A stretch of DNA of 64,000 bases, taken from the NCBI GenBank assembly GCA_012103375.1, contig WLWX01000001.1, forward strand, positions 982,501-1,046,500. Direction: 5' to 3'. The position numbers were made by a program, and so were the translations under genes. The stretch's first letter is position 1. Each line of letters begins with the position of its first letter. A model generated the notes under the pieces. It saw nothing but the letters and a program-made list of their open reading frames with translations, did not search any database and had not been told where the DNA came from. Source of the DNA: Paracoccaceae bacterium (GTDB taxonomy: Bacteria; Pseudomonadota; Alphaproteobacteria; Rhodobacterales; Rhodobacteraceae). Below, in pieces: positions 55,012 to 64,000 of the stretch.

Positions 55012-56406
55012 ATGAGCGAGCAGGCAAAATTCCTCGACGGGTCATTGATGCGGCATATCACGGTGATGTCGCTGACCGCCTCGGTCGGGTTGATGGCGGT
55101 GTTTCTGGTCGATTTCATCGACATGATCTTCATTTCGATGCTGGGCAAGGCCGAGCTGGCCGCTGCGGTCGGATATGCTGGCGCGATCCTGTTCTTTACG
55201 ACATCCTTCGGCATCGGCATGGCGATTGCCGCCGGGGCGCTGGTGGCGCGGACCCTGGGTGCCGGAAACGAAGAGCTGGCGCGGCGGCGGGCGACCAATG
55301 TGCTGATTTATGGCGTCGTCTTTGGCACGATATTCGCCGCGATTGTCTGGATATACGTGCCGGTGCTTGCGTCCTTGATCGGCGCGCGCGGTGCGACGCT
55401 GGAACTGGCGACATCGTACCTCAGAATCATTGTGCCCTCGCTGCCGTTTCTGATCACCGGCATGGTCGGCGGCGCGATTCTGCGCGCCCATGGTGATGCG
55501 CAGCGTGCAATGATGGCGACGGTTTGGGGCGGGCTGGTAAACGCGGTGCTGGACCCGATCCTGATCTTCGGGCTGGATCTGGAACTGACCGGGGCCGCAT
55601 TGGCCAGCGTTGCCGCGCGCCTTGCCATCGCAGCCACGGCACTGTTGCCGATCATCCGCCACTATGGCGGGTTCGCGCGCCCCTCAGGTGCCGAACTTTT
55701 TCGCGATCTGACCCCGGTTTTCAGCATCGCCGGTCCGGCGATCCTGACCCAGCTGGCCACCCCGATCGGGCAGGCCTATGTCACACGCTCGATGGCCGAA
55801 TATGGCGAGGATGCCGTGGCGGGCATGGCCATTGTGGCCCGGATCACACCGGTGGCCTATGGGGTGACATTTGCGCTGTCCGGGGCCATTGGTCCGATCA
55901 TCGGGCAGAATTTCGGGGCCGGGTTGCATGATCGGGTGAAGGGGGCGTTTCGTGACGGGCTGATCTTCACGGCGGTCGTTGTTTTGCTGGTCTCGGCCGC
56001 GTTATACGCGCTGCGCTGGCCGATTGCCGGGCTGTTCAGCGCCGATGGGCTGACCCGCGATCTGGTGTTCCTGTTCGCCGGGCCACTGGCGTTGATGTTC
56101 TTTTTCAACGGCATGTTGTTCGTGTCGAACGCGGCATTCAACAATCTGGGCCACCCGTTTTATTCGACATGGCTGAATTGGGGCCGGCACACGCTGGGCA
56201 CCATCCCGACAGCAATGGTCGGAGGCTGGTTGCTGGGGGCGCAGGGGATATTGATCGGGCAAGCGGTCGGCGGGCTGATCTTCGGGATCTGGGCCTGGTG
56301 GCTGGCGCAACGGGTTATGGCACGGGCTGCGGTGATCGGGCCGGTTCAGACCGATGGATTCAGCCGTCAAGCGCGGTTGATGTCGCTGCTGCATTTGCGA
56401 CGCTAA
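55012..56406 (+). CDS. MATE family efflux transporter
   Basis: 464 aa, 12 helices in two MatE repeats. GAILFFTTSFGIGMAIAAGA and RTLGAGN in the first half, and GAIGPIIGQNFGAG in the second, are the paired family motifs. Cation-driven multidrug/metabolite export at the inner membrane. AAGGGGAC lies just before ATG 55012. Downstream of MerR in the same direction. Confidence 0.9.
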   Translation: MSEQAKFLDGSLMRHITVMSLTASVGLMAVFLVDFIDMIFISMLGKAELAAAVGYAGAILFFTTSFGIGMAIAAGALVARTLGAGNEELARRRATNVLIYGVVFGTIFAAIVWIYVPVLASLIGARGATLELATSYLRIIVPSLPFLITGMVGGAILRAHGDAQRAMMATVWGGLVNAVLDPILIFGLDLELTGAALASVAARLAIAATALLPIIRHYGGFARPSGAELFRDLTPVFSIAGPAILTQLATPIGQAYVTRSMAEYGEDAVAGMAIVARITPVAYGVTFALSGAIGPIIGQNFGAGLHDRVKGAFRDGLIFTAVVVLLVSAALYALRWPIAGLFSADGLTRDLVFLFAGPLALMFFFNGMLFVSNAAFNNLGHPFYSTWLNWGRHTLGTIPTAMVGGWLLGAQGILIGQAVGGLIFGIWAWWLAQRVMARAAVIGPVQTDGFSRQARLMSLLHLRR

Positions 56407-56510
56407 GGCGGTATTCGGGCGGCGCCATTTCGCGGGTCCGTCAATAGCTTGTCGTCATTACATGAAGCGTCATCCATTTTGCCTGAAATGATGCCAGAGA
56501 CCAACACCCC

Positions 56511-57567
56511 TAAAGCGTTTCGACATTAACCTGAGACATATCCGGCGGCCTTAAAGTAGTTCCAGCATTCTACTGGGTCGTAGAGATCGCAGATTGCTCC
56601 GATTGCTTCGAAGACCTGGGTAAAGGACCTGGCCCCGATCCGTCGCAAATGGGCTTTCAGTTTAGAGAAGGCCTGCTCGATGGGATTCAGGTCGGGCGAG
56701 TACGGTGGCAGGTAAAGGAACCAGCAGCCGTGATTGCGTAAAGCCTGCGTCGCCTCCTTATTCCGGTGGGTTGCCAGGTTGTCGAGAATGACGACAGTGC
56801 CGGGGTTGATCTCGGGGACCAGCACTTCGCGGATGTAGGCCGCGAAGGCGGGGCCATCTATCGCTCCCTTGATGACCCAAGGTGCGATCAGCGCGCCTTG
56901 GGTCAGGCCCGCGATCAAGGTTTGGGTTCCCCAGCTTCCGAAGAGCGCATCCATCGTCAGGCGCTTACCGCGCTTGGCTCTGCCGCGTAGGCGCGTGAGG
57001 TTTGTCTTCACTGCGGTTTCGTCAATAAAGACAACGCGCTCAGGAAAGGTCGCAATGGCTGGCGAGCGGTATCTGAACCAGTCGGCCCGTTGCTGCCTTA
57101 CCTTGGCGCGGCGGCGCTCGGTTGCGACCAGCGACTTTTTTTGTACGTGAAGCCGAGCCGGGACAGAAGGTTGGCGATGGAGGAGTGATGCACCCGCACA
57201 CCCTCTGCATCGGCCAGCGCATTACGCAACTCAAAGAGCGTGATGTCAGGGTCTTGTGCGATCAACTCCTCAAAGAATTCCCGATGCGGAGCCAGCTTTC
57301 CCTTGCCGCGCGGCGGTCCCTGCCGGGCAGGTTCCGCATGACCCTTCATCCTCACCTGACGCGCCCACCGCGCGCCTGTGGCAGGCGACAGCTTCAACCG
57401 CAACGCCGCCGCGCGCCCGCTCAACCCTTCTTCAATGTATCTCTGAAACCGTATCCGAAGCGCAGATGGCAAAGGTGCTGACATGATCCATCCTCCCAAA
57501 CAGGATGAATCACAGATCAGGTCTCAAGGGAATCCCTCGCGATTCAGGTTCAAGCCGAAACGCTTTA
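56511..57567 (-). mobile_element. IS630-family insertion sequence
   Basis: About 1.06 kb bounded by TA dinucleotides. Ends, read inward: CCTAAAGCGTTTCGACATTA and CCTAAAGCGTTTCGGCTTGA, both continuing AACCTGA-like, i.e. imperfect inverted repeats of nearly 30 bp. Duplicated TA is the IS630 signature. Carries two overlapping-phase ORFs joined by a slippery A7. Confidence 0.9.
56526..57499 (-). CDS. IS630 transposase, made by -1 frameshifting
   Basis: Upstream ORF 57098-57499 has HTH helices (AAALRLKLSPATGARWARQV) and ends just after FTYKKSRW; the downstream frame resumes as KSLVATERRRAKVRQQR, passes FIDETAVKTN (first Asp), VVILDNLATHR (second) and PPYSPDLNPIEQAFSKLK (Glu). The switch point is A AAA AAA G at about 57136-57143, the usual -1 slip site of these elements. 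No damage elsewhere seen, so the enzyme may be functional. Confidence 0.88.
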
Positions 57568-58082
57568 GGCTGCCGGACAGGTCCACGCGGAATCGCCCGG
57601 TCACTTGGAATGGAGCGGGAGGGGTGGTTCGTTGCGCCCTGTGTTTGTGAGGTCTTCCGGAAAGCCGAAATTTGGAAGAAGCGGGGGTTGGTCAGTGGTG
57701 AGGTGATGACGGGTGGTTGGGGAACCGTTCTTGAGCCACAAAGCGGATTGGTGGTCTTCTGAGCCGTTGCGGGTATCGCCCGGATGCAAGTGCAAGCCGG
57801 GCGCGCGCCTGACCGGGGGTAGGCGATGCAACAGTGGTGTGTGGCAATTAGTGGTTCTGCGTTAACTCCAGACTACGAAGGTTTCGCGACCCATCGAATT
57901 CGCCTGCTCGTCACGCCAGAGGCGTGCCAAAGAATCACGGCGCACCTTTGGTGCGACGGACGGTCAGGCGATCGCCCGGCGCCCTTCGGGCTTGATTCCG
58001 GGCTGCAGAACGGAAACCGACAGAACGTCCAAACTGATCCGAAAAGTGCAGCGATCCGATGCGTCACTTTAGCATACCGCCC
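57568..58082. other. 515-bp region without a recognised gene, with triloop hairpins
   Basis: No ORF here has family features. At 57912-57991 three short hairpins follow one another: CACGCC-AGA-GGCGTG, CGCACC-TTT-GGTGCG and GCCC-TTC-GGGC, with a GCGATCGC palindrome between the last two. The rest looks like degraded sequence next to the IS630 element. The hairpins lie 3' of pepT on its strand. Confidence 0.4.
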
Positions 58083-59326
58083 TCAATCCCCCGCCCCAAG
58101 CTCAACCAGCTTCAGGCAAACGTTCGTCGCGGCCTCCATGTCCTGCACGCTGATCCATTCCAGTGGGCCGTGGATATTTTGCATCCCGGTGAACAGGTTC
58201 GGCGTCGGCACGCCCAGTTCCGTCAACCGTGACCCGTCCGTGCCGCCCCGGATCGGATGCGACACCGGCTGGATCCCGCAGGCGCGATAGGCGGCGCGGG
58301 CAAGTTCGGCGGCGCGGGGATCGTCGTCCAGCCAATAGGCCATGTTGCGGTATTGAGGGTGGATGTCGCAGATAATCGTCGCGCGCGGTTCGGTTGCCGC
58401 GATGGTCGCACAGACTTGGCGCAGAAGGTCACCATGGGCGGCCAGCTTGTCCATCTCGAAATCGCGCAGGATCAGCTTGATCTCGGCGCTTGCCGCATTG
58501 CCCGTCACCTCACCCACAAAGATGAACCCTTCGCGCCCTTCGGTGGTCTCGGGCGTCAGACGCGTCTGGGGCAGCGTGTCGATAATCTTCGCGGCCAGAT
58601 GCAGCGCGTTCACCAGCTTGCCCTTGGCGTCGCCGGGGTGGATCGACACACCCTCAACCCTTACAACCGCGCCATCCGCCGAAAATGTCTCAACCTCCAG
58701 ACCGCCGGGCTCCTGACCGTCGAAGGTGAAGGCGAAATCGGCGGCAAGGTCGGCAGGCAAACGCTCGTTCACGCCGCGGCCAATCTCCTCGTCCGGGGTG
58801 AAGGCGATGCGCAGTTTGCCGTGCGGGATCGACGGGTTCTTTAACAGATGCCGCGCGGCGGTCATGATGATCGCCACCCCGGCCTTGTCGTCGCCGCCCA
58901 GCAGGGTCAGCCCACTTGCGGTTACGATGTCATGGCCGACGCAATTGGCCAAATGGGGCGACCCCTCGGGCGATAACTCCAACTCGGGCGCGTCGGCGAA
59001 ACTGATCGTGCCACCGTTGTAGGCGTTGTGAACGACGGGCTTCACGCCGGTCGCGTTGAATTGCGGGGCGGTGTCGACATGGGCCAGCAGGCCGATGGTC
59101 GGGGCCGCGGCGTCAGTTGTCGCCGGGATCGTCGCCAGAACCACGCCGTAGTCGGTGATCTGTACATCCTGAGCCCCGATGCCCTCCAACTCATCGCGCA
59201 GCAAGTTCAGCATGTCGAACTGGATGCCGGTGCTGGGGCTGCTGGGGATCGTTCGTCGCTTTGGCTGTCAATCGCGCAATAACGGACAAGGCGGTCGGTA
59301 AGTTCGGCTTTGAAATCGCTGGGCAT
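58083..59326 (-). pseudogene. pepT: Peptidase T, frameshifted near the N-terminus
   Basis: Tripeptide aminopeptidase of the M20 family. Full-length content: start at 59326 (MPSDFKAELTDRLVRYCAID, with AAGGA upstream), then a shift near 59250 after AIDSQSDE, after which the body continues GIQFDMLNLLRDELEGIG. Metal-site residues are present: GLLAHVDTAP, GGDDKAGVA, TPDEEIGRG, DGQEPGG and the late PIRGGTDGSRL. A missing base in GACGAACGATC explains it. The 376-codon body from ATG 59213 is intact but lacks the first 38 residues. Confidence 0.85.
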
Positions 59327-59401
59327 GGGGGGAATCCTTCTGATCACCGCCATGACAACGCGCTGGACGCGCCGGGGTCAAGGGGATCGCGCGCAAACCC
59401 C

Positions 59402-59430
59402 TTGCAAGACAGGGCCGCGCGGCCTATACG
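59402..59430 (+). promoter_or_regulatory. Promoter of rpsA
   Basis: TTGCAA (59402-59407), 17-bp spacer, TATACG (59425-59430). Leaves a leader of about 165 nt before rpsA, consistent with leader-based control often seen for ribosomal protein S1. Confidence 0.55.
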
Positions 59431-59603
59431 CCCGCCTGTCAACACGACGGCAACAGTTGTGGACGGGCATATGGGCAGGGTCGGAATTCTCCGGCCCTGA
59501 CTTTATTTCCGGCCGGGCAACCGGCGACCAATCGAAACCAGAAAGACCGGCGGAGACAACCGCGCGGCCAGATAAAACGCTTATGATAGGAAACTGAACA
59601 CGC

Positions 59604-61286
59604 ATGTGCGCTAAAGCAACGATGGAGGAATTCGAAGCCCTCCTCAACGAAAGCTTCGAGATTGACACGCCCCAGGAAGGGTCTGTTGTTAAAGGCAAAG
59701 TCATCGCAGTTGAAGCGGGACAAGCCATCATCGACGTCGGCTATAAAATGGAAGGCCGTGTCGAGCTGAAAGAATTCGCAAACCCCGGCGAAGCCCCCGA
59801 AATTGAAGTGGGCGACGAGGTCGAGGTTTTCCTGCGCCAGGTCGAAAACGCCAAGGGCGAGGCTGTCATCAGCCACGAAATGGCCCGCCGCGAGGCTGCC
59901 TGGGATCGTCTGGAAGCGGCTTACGCCGAAGAAGAAAAAGTCGACGGAGCCATCTTTGGCCGCGTCAAAGGCGGCTTTACCGTCGATCTGGGCGGCGCAG
60001 TTGCGTTCCTGCCCGGTTCTCAGGTTGACGTGCGCCCCGTGCGTGACGCTGGCCCGCTGATGGGTCTGAAGCAACCGTTCCAGATTCTGAAAATGGACCG
60101 TCGCCGGGGCAACATCGTTGTGTCGCGCCGCGCGATCCTTGAAGAATCCCGCGCCGAACAGCGTGCCGAGGTTATCGGTGGTCTTACCGAAGGTCAGGCA
60201 GTTGACGGTGTGGTCAAGAACATCACCGAATACGGTGCCTTCGTGGATCTGGGCGGTGTTGACGGGCTGTTGCACGTCACCGACATGGCCTGGCGCCGGG
60301 TCAACCACCCGTCCGAGATCGTCACCATCGGTGAAACGATCAAAGTGCAGGTCATCAAGGTCAACAAGGAAACGCACCGCATCTCGCTTGGCCTCAAGCA
60401 GTTGCAGGACGATCCCTGGAACGCCGTCGAAGGCAAGTACCCGCTGGACAGCGACCACAAGGGCCGCGTGACCAACATCACCGATTACGGTGCGTTTGTT
60501 GAACTGGAACCGGGCGTCGAAGGTCTGGTGCACGTCAGCGAAATGTCCTGGACCAAGAAGAACGTCCACCCGGGCAAAATCGTCTCGACCAGCCAGGAAG
60601 TCGACGTCAAAGTGCTTGAGATTGATCCGATCAAACGCCGCGTCAGCCTTGGCCTGAAACAGACCATGCGCAACCCGTGGGAGGTGTTTGCAGAAACCCA
60701 CCCCGAAGGCACGCCGGTCGAAGGCGAGGTCAAGAACATCACCGAATTCGGTCTGTTCGTCGGCCTGGACGGCGACATCGACGGCATGGTTCACCTCAGC
60801 GACATCAGCTGGAACGAACGTGGCGAAGATGCGATCCAGAACTACCGCAAGGGCGACTCGGTCAATGCCGTGGTCACCGAAGTGGATGTTGAGAAAGAGC
60901 GTATCAGCCTGTCAATCAAAGGTCTGGACGACAGCTTTACCGAGGCGACCGACGGCGTGAAGCGCGGATCGATCATCACGGTCGAGGTGACTTCGATCGA
61001 AGATGGCGGCATTGAGGTGGAATACGAGGGTGCGAAATCCTTCATCCGCCGCAGTGACCTCAGCCGGGATCGTGCCGAACAGCGCCCCGAACGCTTTGGG
61101 GTTGGCGACAAGGTCGACGTACGCGTCACCAATGTCGACGCCAAGACCCGCCGTCTGGGCCTGTCGATCAAAGCGCGCGAGATCGCAGAAGAAAAAGAAG
61201 CGGTCGAACAATATGGTTCGTCGGACTCCGGTGCTTCGCTTGGCGACATCCTGGGTGCAGCGCTGAAAAGCGACGACGACGCATAA
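59604..61286 (+). CDS. rpsA: 30S ribosomal protein S1
   Basis: 560 aa. Six S1 (OB-fold) repeats, the later ones marked by GVVKNITEYGAFVDLGGVDG, GRVTNITDYGAFVELEPGVE and GEVKNITEFGLFVGLDGDID. Bridges mRNA to the ribosome. Followed 20 bp later by a strong terminator, so it is transcribed alone. Confidence 0.97.
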   Translation: MCAKATMEEFEALLNESFEIDTPQEGSVVKGKVIAVEAGQAIIDVGYKMEGRVELKEFANPGEAPEIEVGDEVEVFLRQVENAKGEAVISHEMARREAAWDRLEAAYAEEEKVDGAIFGRVKGGFTVDLGGAVAFLPGSQVDVRPVRDAGPLMGLKQPFQILKMDRRRGNIVVSRRAILEESRAEQRAEVIGGLTEGQAVDGVVKNITEYGAFVDLGGVDGLLHVTDMAWRRVNHPSEIVTIGETIKVQVIKVNKETHRISLGLKQLQDDPWNAVEGKYPLDSDHKGRVTNITDYGAFVELEPGVEGLVHVSEMSWTKKNVHPGKIVSTSQEVDVKVLEIDPIKRRVSLGLKQTMRNPWEVFAETHPEGTPVEGEVKNITEFGLFVGLDGDIDGMVHLSDISWNERGEDAIQNYRKGDSVNAVVTEVDVEKERISLSIKGLDDSFTEATDGVKRGSIITVEVTSIEDGGIEVEYEGAKSFIRRSDLSRDRAEQRPERFGVGDKVDVRVTNVDAKTRRLGLSIKAREIAEEKEAVEQYGSSDSGASLGDILGAALKSDDDA

Positions 61287-61306
61287 GCGTCTGACATAAC
61301 GTTGGA

Positions 61307-61340
61307 AAAGCCCCGTGCCACTGGCGCGGGGCTTTTTTTT
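61307..61340 (+). terminator. Intrinsic terminator of rpsA
   Basis: AAAGCCCCG-TGCCACTGGCG-CGGGGCTTT, stem of about 9-12 bp, ending in eight Ts. Confidence 0.92.
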
Positions 61341-61357
61341 CGCCGATACGCGCTCGG

Positions 61358-61927
61358 TCAGGAATTCTTGCCGCGCGCCCTTGCCCAGTGCGGCAGCAGT
61401 CGGGAAATTGCCCGCGAAAGCCGCCGCATGCGCCGCTTGTAACGTCCGGCGAAATAGCGGTTCTTCAACACCCGGTAACGATACGCAGCCCGTGCAGTCC
61501 TGCGATCGGCTTCCGTACAGCTGCGGGCTTTGCGCTGTAGTTTGTAGCCATCAATGGTACTGCAGACGAGTTTTGGGACGGGCGTTTCAAAATCCCCGGT
61601 CAGCTTGCGGAAATCGGCAATATGCGCGCGCATCGTCTCGATCCGGGTCTGCGCCCGGGCAAGGCCAAGCCGGCCGGATTTCACCAGCTTAGCGGTATCG
61701 CAATAATACCCGATGCAGGTTTTCGGTCTGGCGTCATAGATCGTACATTTTCCGTCAAAACAGCGGCACGGCATGGCAAAAACCAGATTGCCTCCGGTGC
61801 CTTCCCACGTTGGGCCCACTGGCGGGTTTTCGTCCTTTTGCAGGCTGGCACAGGCAAACAGCGATCCGTCGCAGCAAAACCCGCATCCCATACACAGCTG
61901 TTCCACCGCTTCGCTGGGCGATGCCAT
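61358..61927 (-). CDS. YkgJ family cysteine-cluster protein
   Basis: 189 aa. [13 protein letters not shown] near the N-terminus and [18 protein letters not shown] followed by YYCD give the conserved cysteines thought to bind zinc or an Fe-S cluster. The C-terminal third is very basic ([18 protein letters not shown]). Function unknown. Separates rpsA from ihfB on the opposite strand. Confidence 0.86.
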   Translation of the reverse strand: MASPSEAVEQLCMGCGFCCDGSLFACASLQKDENPPVGPTWEGTGGNLVFAMPCRCFDGKCTIYDARPKTCIGYYCDTAKLVKSGRLGLARAQTRIETMRAHIADFRKLTGDFETPVPKLVCSTIDGYKLQRKARSCTEADRRTARAAYRYRVLKNRYFAGRYKRRMRRLSRAISRLLPHWARARGKNS

Positions 61928-62320
61928 CGCACCCTCCGATCGCCAATCCGTCGGGCCACCCTAGGGTCAGCACACCGCAAAGGCCACCACGCCCGTCGCG
62001 CGGCTGAACCGGGACCGACCGGCGCGCAGCCGGGCTTGCGCCGCCAGCGATCTTGCCCCGAAACCCGAGGCCGATTGGTCCGCGCGGCGGGTTCGCTGCC
62101 GCCCGCGCCGCACCCGAATCAGCGCGCGCGGATTGCAGGCCGAGTCACCCGCCTGCGTACCGCTGAGTGGCAGTTTCCGCAGGATCATCCGTGTTTATCC
62201 CCAATATTCAGCGCATTATCGCCTATTTTGGTCGCATGGGGGTTTTGCGTCCGCCCCGGTTTCGCCTATAGTTCGGTATCGCGCCCAGTCTGCCACAAGA
62301 GGCGCGCAGGGGGACTTGAT
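61928..62320. other. Intergenic region before ihfB
   Basis: 393 bp without a recognisable gene; open frames here reflect high GC. An AT-richer stretch begins at about 62190 and holds the ihfB promoter. Confidence 0.5.
62245..62272 (+). promoter_or_regulatory. Promoter of ihfB
   Basis: TTGCGT (62245-62250), 16-bp spacer, TATAGT (62267-62272), 48 bp before the start codon. Confidence 0.55.
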
Positions 62321-62602
62321 ATGATCCGTTCTGAACTGATCCAGAAAATCGCGGATGAGAATCCGCACCTGTATCACCGCGATGTCGAACGCATTGTGAA
62401 CACGATTTTTGAAGAGGTTATCTCGGCCATGGCGCGGGGCGACCGGGTCGAACTGCGTGGTTTCGGCGCGTTTTCGGTCAAGAAGCGTGACGCGCGCGTC
62501 GGCCGCAATCCGCGCACCGGGGACTCGGTGAATGTCGAAGAAAAGCACGTACCGTTTTTCAAGACCGGCAAGCTGTTGCGCGACCGCCTGAACAAGGGCT
62601 AG
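62321..62602 (+). CDS. ihfB: Integration host factor subunit beta
   Basis: 93 aa. DNA-bending protein of the HU/IHF family. [20 protein letters not shown], then [20 protein letters not shown] (signature) and the DNA-intercalating Pro in the arm (RNPRTGD). Ribosome site AGGGGGAC. First of the ihfB-lapA-trpF-GNAT run. Confidence 0.96.
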   Translation: MIRSELIQKIADENPHLYHRDVERIVNTIFEEVISAMARGDRVELRGFGAFSVKKRDARVGRNPRTGDSVNVEEKHVPFFKTGKLLRDRLNKG

Positions 62603-62611
62603 AACGGCGCC

Positions 62612-62971
62612 ATGCGCCTGATCCGATATGCTTTCCTTGGCGGCCTTGCGATTGTCCTGATCGCGACCGCCCTTGCCAACAGGGGCTTCGTCACCCTGCG
62701 GGTTCTGCCAGAAGAAATGGCGGGGCTGTTTGGCTATCAATGGTCGATTTCCTTACCCCTGTTTCTGGTGATCCTGGGCAGCATCGTTGCCGGTGTCGCC
62801 ATCGGCTTCGTCTGGGAATGGCTGCGCGAACACAAGCACCGCGCGGAGGCGCGCCACGAACGGCGCGAACGGGAACGGCTTGAGGCCGAGGTTGACCGTC
62901 TGACCGACACCGGCTCTGACACAGGCGACGACGTCCTGGCGATGCTTGAGGCTCCGACCGCCGCGCGCTAG
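62612..62971 (+). CDS. LapA-domain (DUF1049) membrane protein
   Basis: 119 aa. Two membrane helices ([19 protein letters not shown] and [20 protein letters not shown]) followed by a charged coiled coil ([20 protein letters not shown]). In E. coli the LapA/LapB pair controls lipopolysaccharide synthesis; no lapB is seen here. 9 bp after ihfB. Confidence 0.87.
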   Translation: MRLIRYAFLGGLAIVLIATALANRGFVTLRVLPEEMAGLFGYQWSISLPLFLVILGSIVAGVAIGFVWEWLREHKHRAEARHERRERERLEAEVDRLTDTGSDTGDDVLAMLEAPTAAR

Positions 62972-62981
62972 ACCCCGGCCC

Positions 62982-63629
62982 ATGGCCAAAACACGCACGA
63001 AAATCTGTGGACTCTCGACGGCAGAGCATCTGTCGACCGCGGTCGAGGCTGGCGCCGGTTACGTCGGCTTCGTTTTCTTTCAGAAATCCCCAAGGCATAT
63101 ATCGATCGAGGCCGCGCGCGCATTGGCGATTGATGTGCCGGTTGGCGTGGCCAAGGTGGCGCTGGTGGTGAACGCGTCAGACGCCGATCTGGACGCAATC
63201 CTGGAACACACGCCGATCGACATGCTGCAACTCCACGGGTCCGAGCCGCCCGAACGTGTGGCCGAAGTCCGCGCCCGGTACGGCCTGCCGGTGATGAAAG
63301 CGGTCGGGGTGGCCGATGCGCAGGATCTGGCGCAGTTGGATATCTACGGTGCCGTCGCCGATCAACTGCTGGTCGATGCGAAGCCCCCCAAAGATGCGGT
63401 GCTGCCCGGCGGTAACGGGTTGACCTTCGACTGGCGGCTGATCGCCAACCGGCGGTGGGCCTGCCCCTGGATGCTGGCCGGGGGGCTGACGCGCGCTAAC
63501 GTGGCGCAGGCAATTGCCCTGACCGGCGCGCGGCAGGTCGACGTAAGTTCCGGCGTCGAAAGCGCCCCGGGGGTGAAAGACGCGGGCCTGATCCGCGATT
63601 TCCTGACGGCGGTACGCTTATGCCGGTGA
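62982..63629 (+). CDS. trpF: Phosphoribosylanthranilate isomerase
   Basis: 215 aa. Tryptophan synthesis, Amadori rearrangement of PRA. TKICGL with the catalytic Cys, [31 protein letters not shown], and near the end [14 protein letters not shown] with the catalytic Asp. Starts 10 bp after lapA; order ihfB-lapA-trpF is common in Rhodobacteraceae. Confidence 0.95.
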   Translation: MAKTRTKICGLSTAEHLSTAVEAGAGYVGFVFFQKSPRHISIEAARALAIDVPVGVAKVALVVNASDADLDAILEHTPIDMLQLHGSEPPERVAEVRARYGLPVMKAVGVADAQDLAQLDIYGAVADQLLVDAKPPKDAVLPGGNGLTFDWRLIANRRWACPWMLAGGLTRANVAQAIALTGARQVDVSSGVESAPGVKDAGLIRDFLTAVRLCR

Positions 63630-64000
63630 GTTTCCGCCCGGCGACCCGCGATGACGTGCCTGCCGTTCTGGCGCTGTTGCAAGACGACGCGCTGGGTTCG
63701 CAACGCGAAGGGGCCGAGATGGCGCGCTACTTCGCCGCCTTCGATGCAATGATGGCCGAGGGTGCCAATACGCTGATCGTGGGCGAGGATGCCGGGAAAG
63801 TTGTGGCGACCTATCAGCTGACGTTCATCTCGGGGCTGTCGCTGCGCGCGGCGCGGCGGGCACAGATCGAAAGCGTTCGCGTGGCCAGCACCCTGCGGGG
63901 TCAGGGGGTCGGACGCGCCATGTTCGCGGATGCCGAGGCACGCGCCCGCGCCGCGGGCTGTACGCTGATGCAACTGACCATGAACGCCAGCCGGACAGAC
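63620..64000 (+). CDS. GNAT N-acetyltransferase, cut by window end
   Basis: At least 127 codons; the 3' end is outside the window. [17 protein letters not shown] opens it and the acetyl-CoA loop is [20 protein letters not shown]. Its ATG lies 10 bp inside the end of trpF, so it is translationally linked. Acceptor unknown. Confidence 0.85.
   Translation, partial: MPVSFRPATRDDVPAVLALLQDDALGSQREGAEMARYFAAFDAMMAEGANTLIVGEDAGKVVATYQLTFISGLSLRAARRAQIESVRVASTLRGQGVGRAMFADAEARARAAGCTLMQLTMNASRTD

Noticed and set aside
57505-57831. Small ORFs on both strands after the IS630 element
   Set aside because: No family features, signal peptides or ribosome sites; composition resembles random frames.
61967-62188. 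73-codon minus-strand ORF upstream of YkgJ
   Set aside because: No motif, no ribosome site and Arg/Ala-rich composition; treated as non-coding.
61622-62320. In-frame upstream extension of ihfB to about 326 codons
   Set aside because: IHF beta is about 93-100 aa, and ATG 62321 has a good ribosome site and promoter; the extension is only lack of stops.

Overview
The window is a chromosomal segment of a GC-rich alphaproteobacterium, most likely Rhodobacteraceae (Roseobacter group). This is inferred from family-level gene content and order: short-form hisG with hisZ, an xdhABC operon, gcvT-gcvH-gcvP behind a glycine riboswitch, rpsA near ihfB, a Hint_2 protein, many small DUF genes, and a dispersed repeat beginning GCCTCCGGCGGG. 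No species can be named from sequence alone.

Layout. 0-1.3 kb: cobalt-type nitrile hydratase (beta, alpha). 1.3-5.7 kb: a membrane GGDEF/EAL protein, nadD and a PBP4-type dacB. 5.9-8.5 kb: DUF938 methyltransferase, FAD oxidoreductase and aldo/keto reductase operon. 8.7-14.1 kb: xanthine dehydrogenase operon xdhA-xdhB-xdhC ending in a decapitated ABC-transporter ATPase remnant. 14.3-18.8 kb: VOC protein, dnaE, slyX-like gene. 18.9-21.5 kb: three tandem GT25 glycosyltransferases. 21.6-25.0 kb: hisS, hisZ, hisG. 25.1-28.0 kb: rplY, pth, DUF2332, DUF2237 on the minus strand. 28.3-30.9 kb: an eroded stretch (truncated VOC fused to a headless WYL regulator, DUF2798, frameshifted MFS). 31.0-33.0 kb: rpsD and a Hint-domain protein. 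33.2-35.5 kb: a rearrangement scar (nrdJ 3' fragment, XRE fragment, IS1182 element) abutting nusG, where rplK would be expected. 35.6-37.8 kb: nusG, secE, zntB-like gene, tRNA-Trp. 37.9-42.6 kb: M48 protease, DUF898, parC. 42.7-44.3 kb: small secreted protein, SDR, tRNA-Ala, mini-lipoprotein. 44.4-49.4 kb: glycine cleavage operon with its riboswitch. 49.5-53.9 kb: broken gamma-glutamylcyclotransferase, an MBL protein lacking its metal motif, a zincin, gltX, MFS. 54.0-57.6 kb: a MITE inserted in a zinc-ribbon gene, MerR, MATE, IS630. 58-64 kb: frameshifted pepT, rpsA, YkgJ, ihfB, lapA, trpF, and the start of a GNAT gene.

Most notable: (1) the xdh locus, where XdhB carries an in-frame basic insertion built on a copy of the dispersed intergenic repeat while XdhA carries a roughly 250-residue acidic, low-complexity tail; (2) hisS, whose middle third is an AT-richer patch with foreign codon use and apparent extra residues; (3) a 226-bp MITE with perfect 24-bp termini that overran the stop codon of a zinc-ribbon gene whose promoter looks MerR-controlled; (4) the IS1182-associated breakpoint next to nusG. 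Several genes carry single-base frameshifts; these may be real decay or sequencing indels, and reads would be needed to tell.
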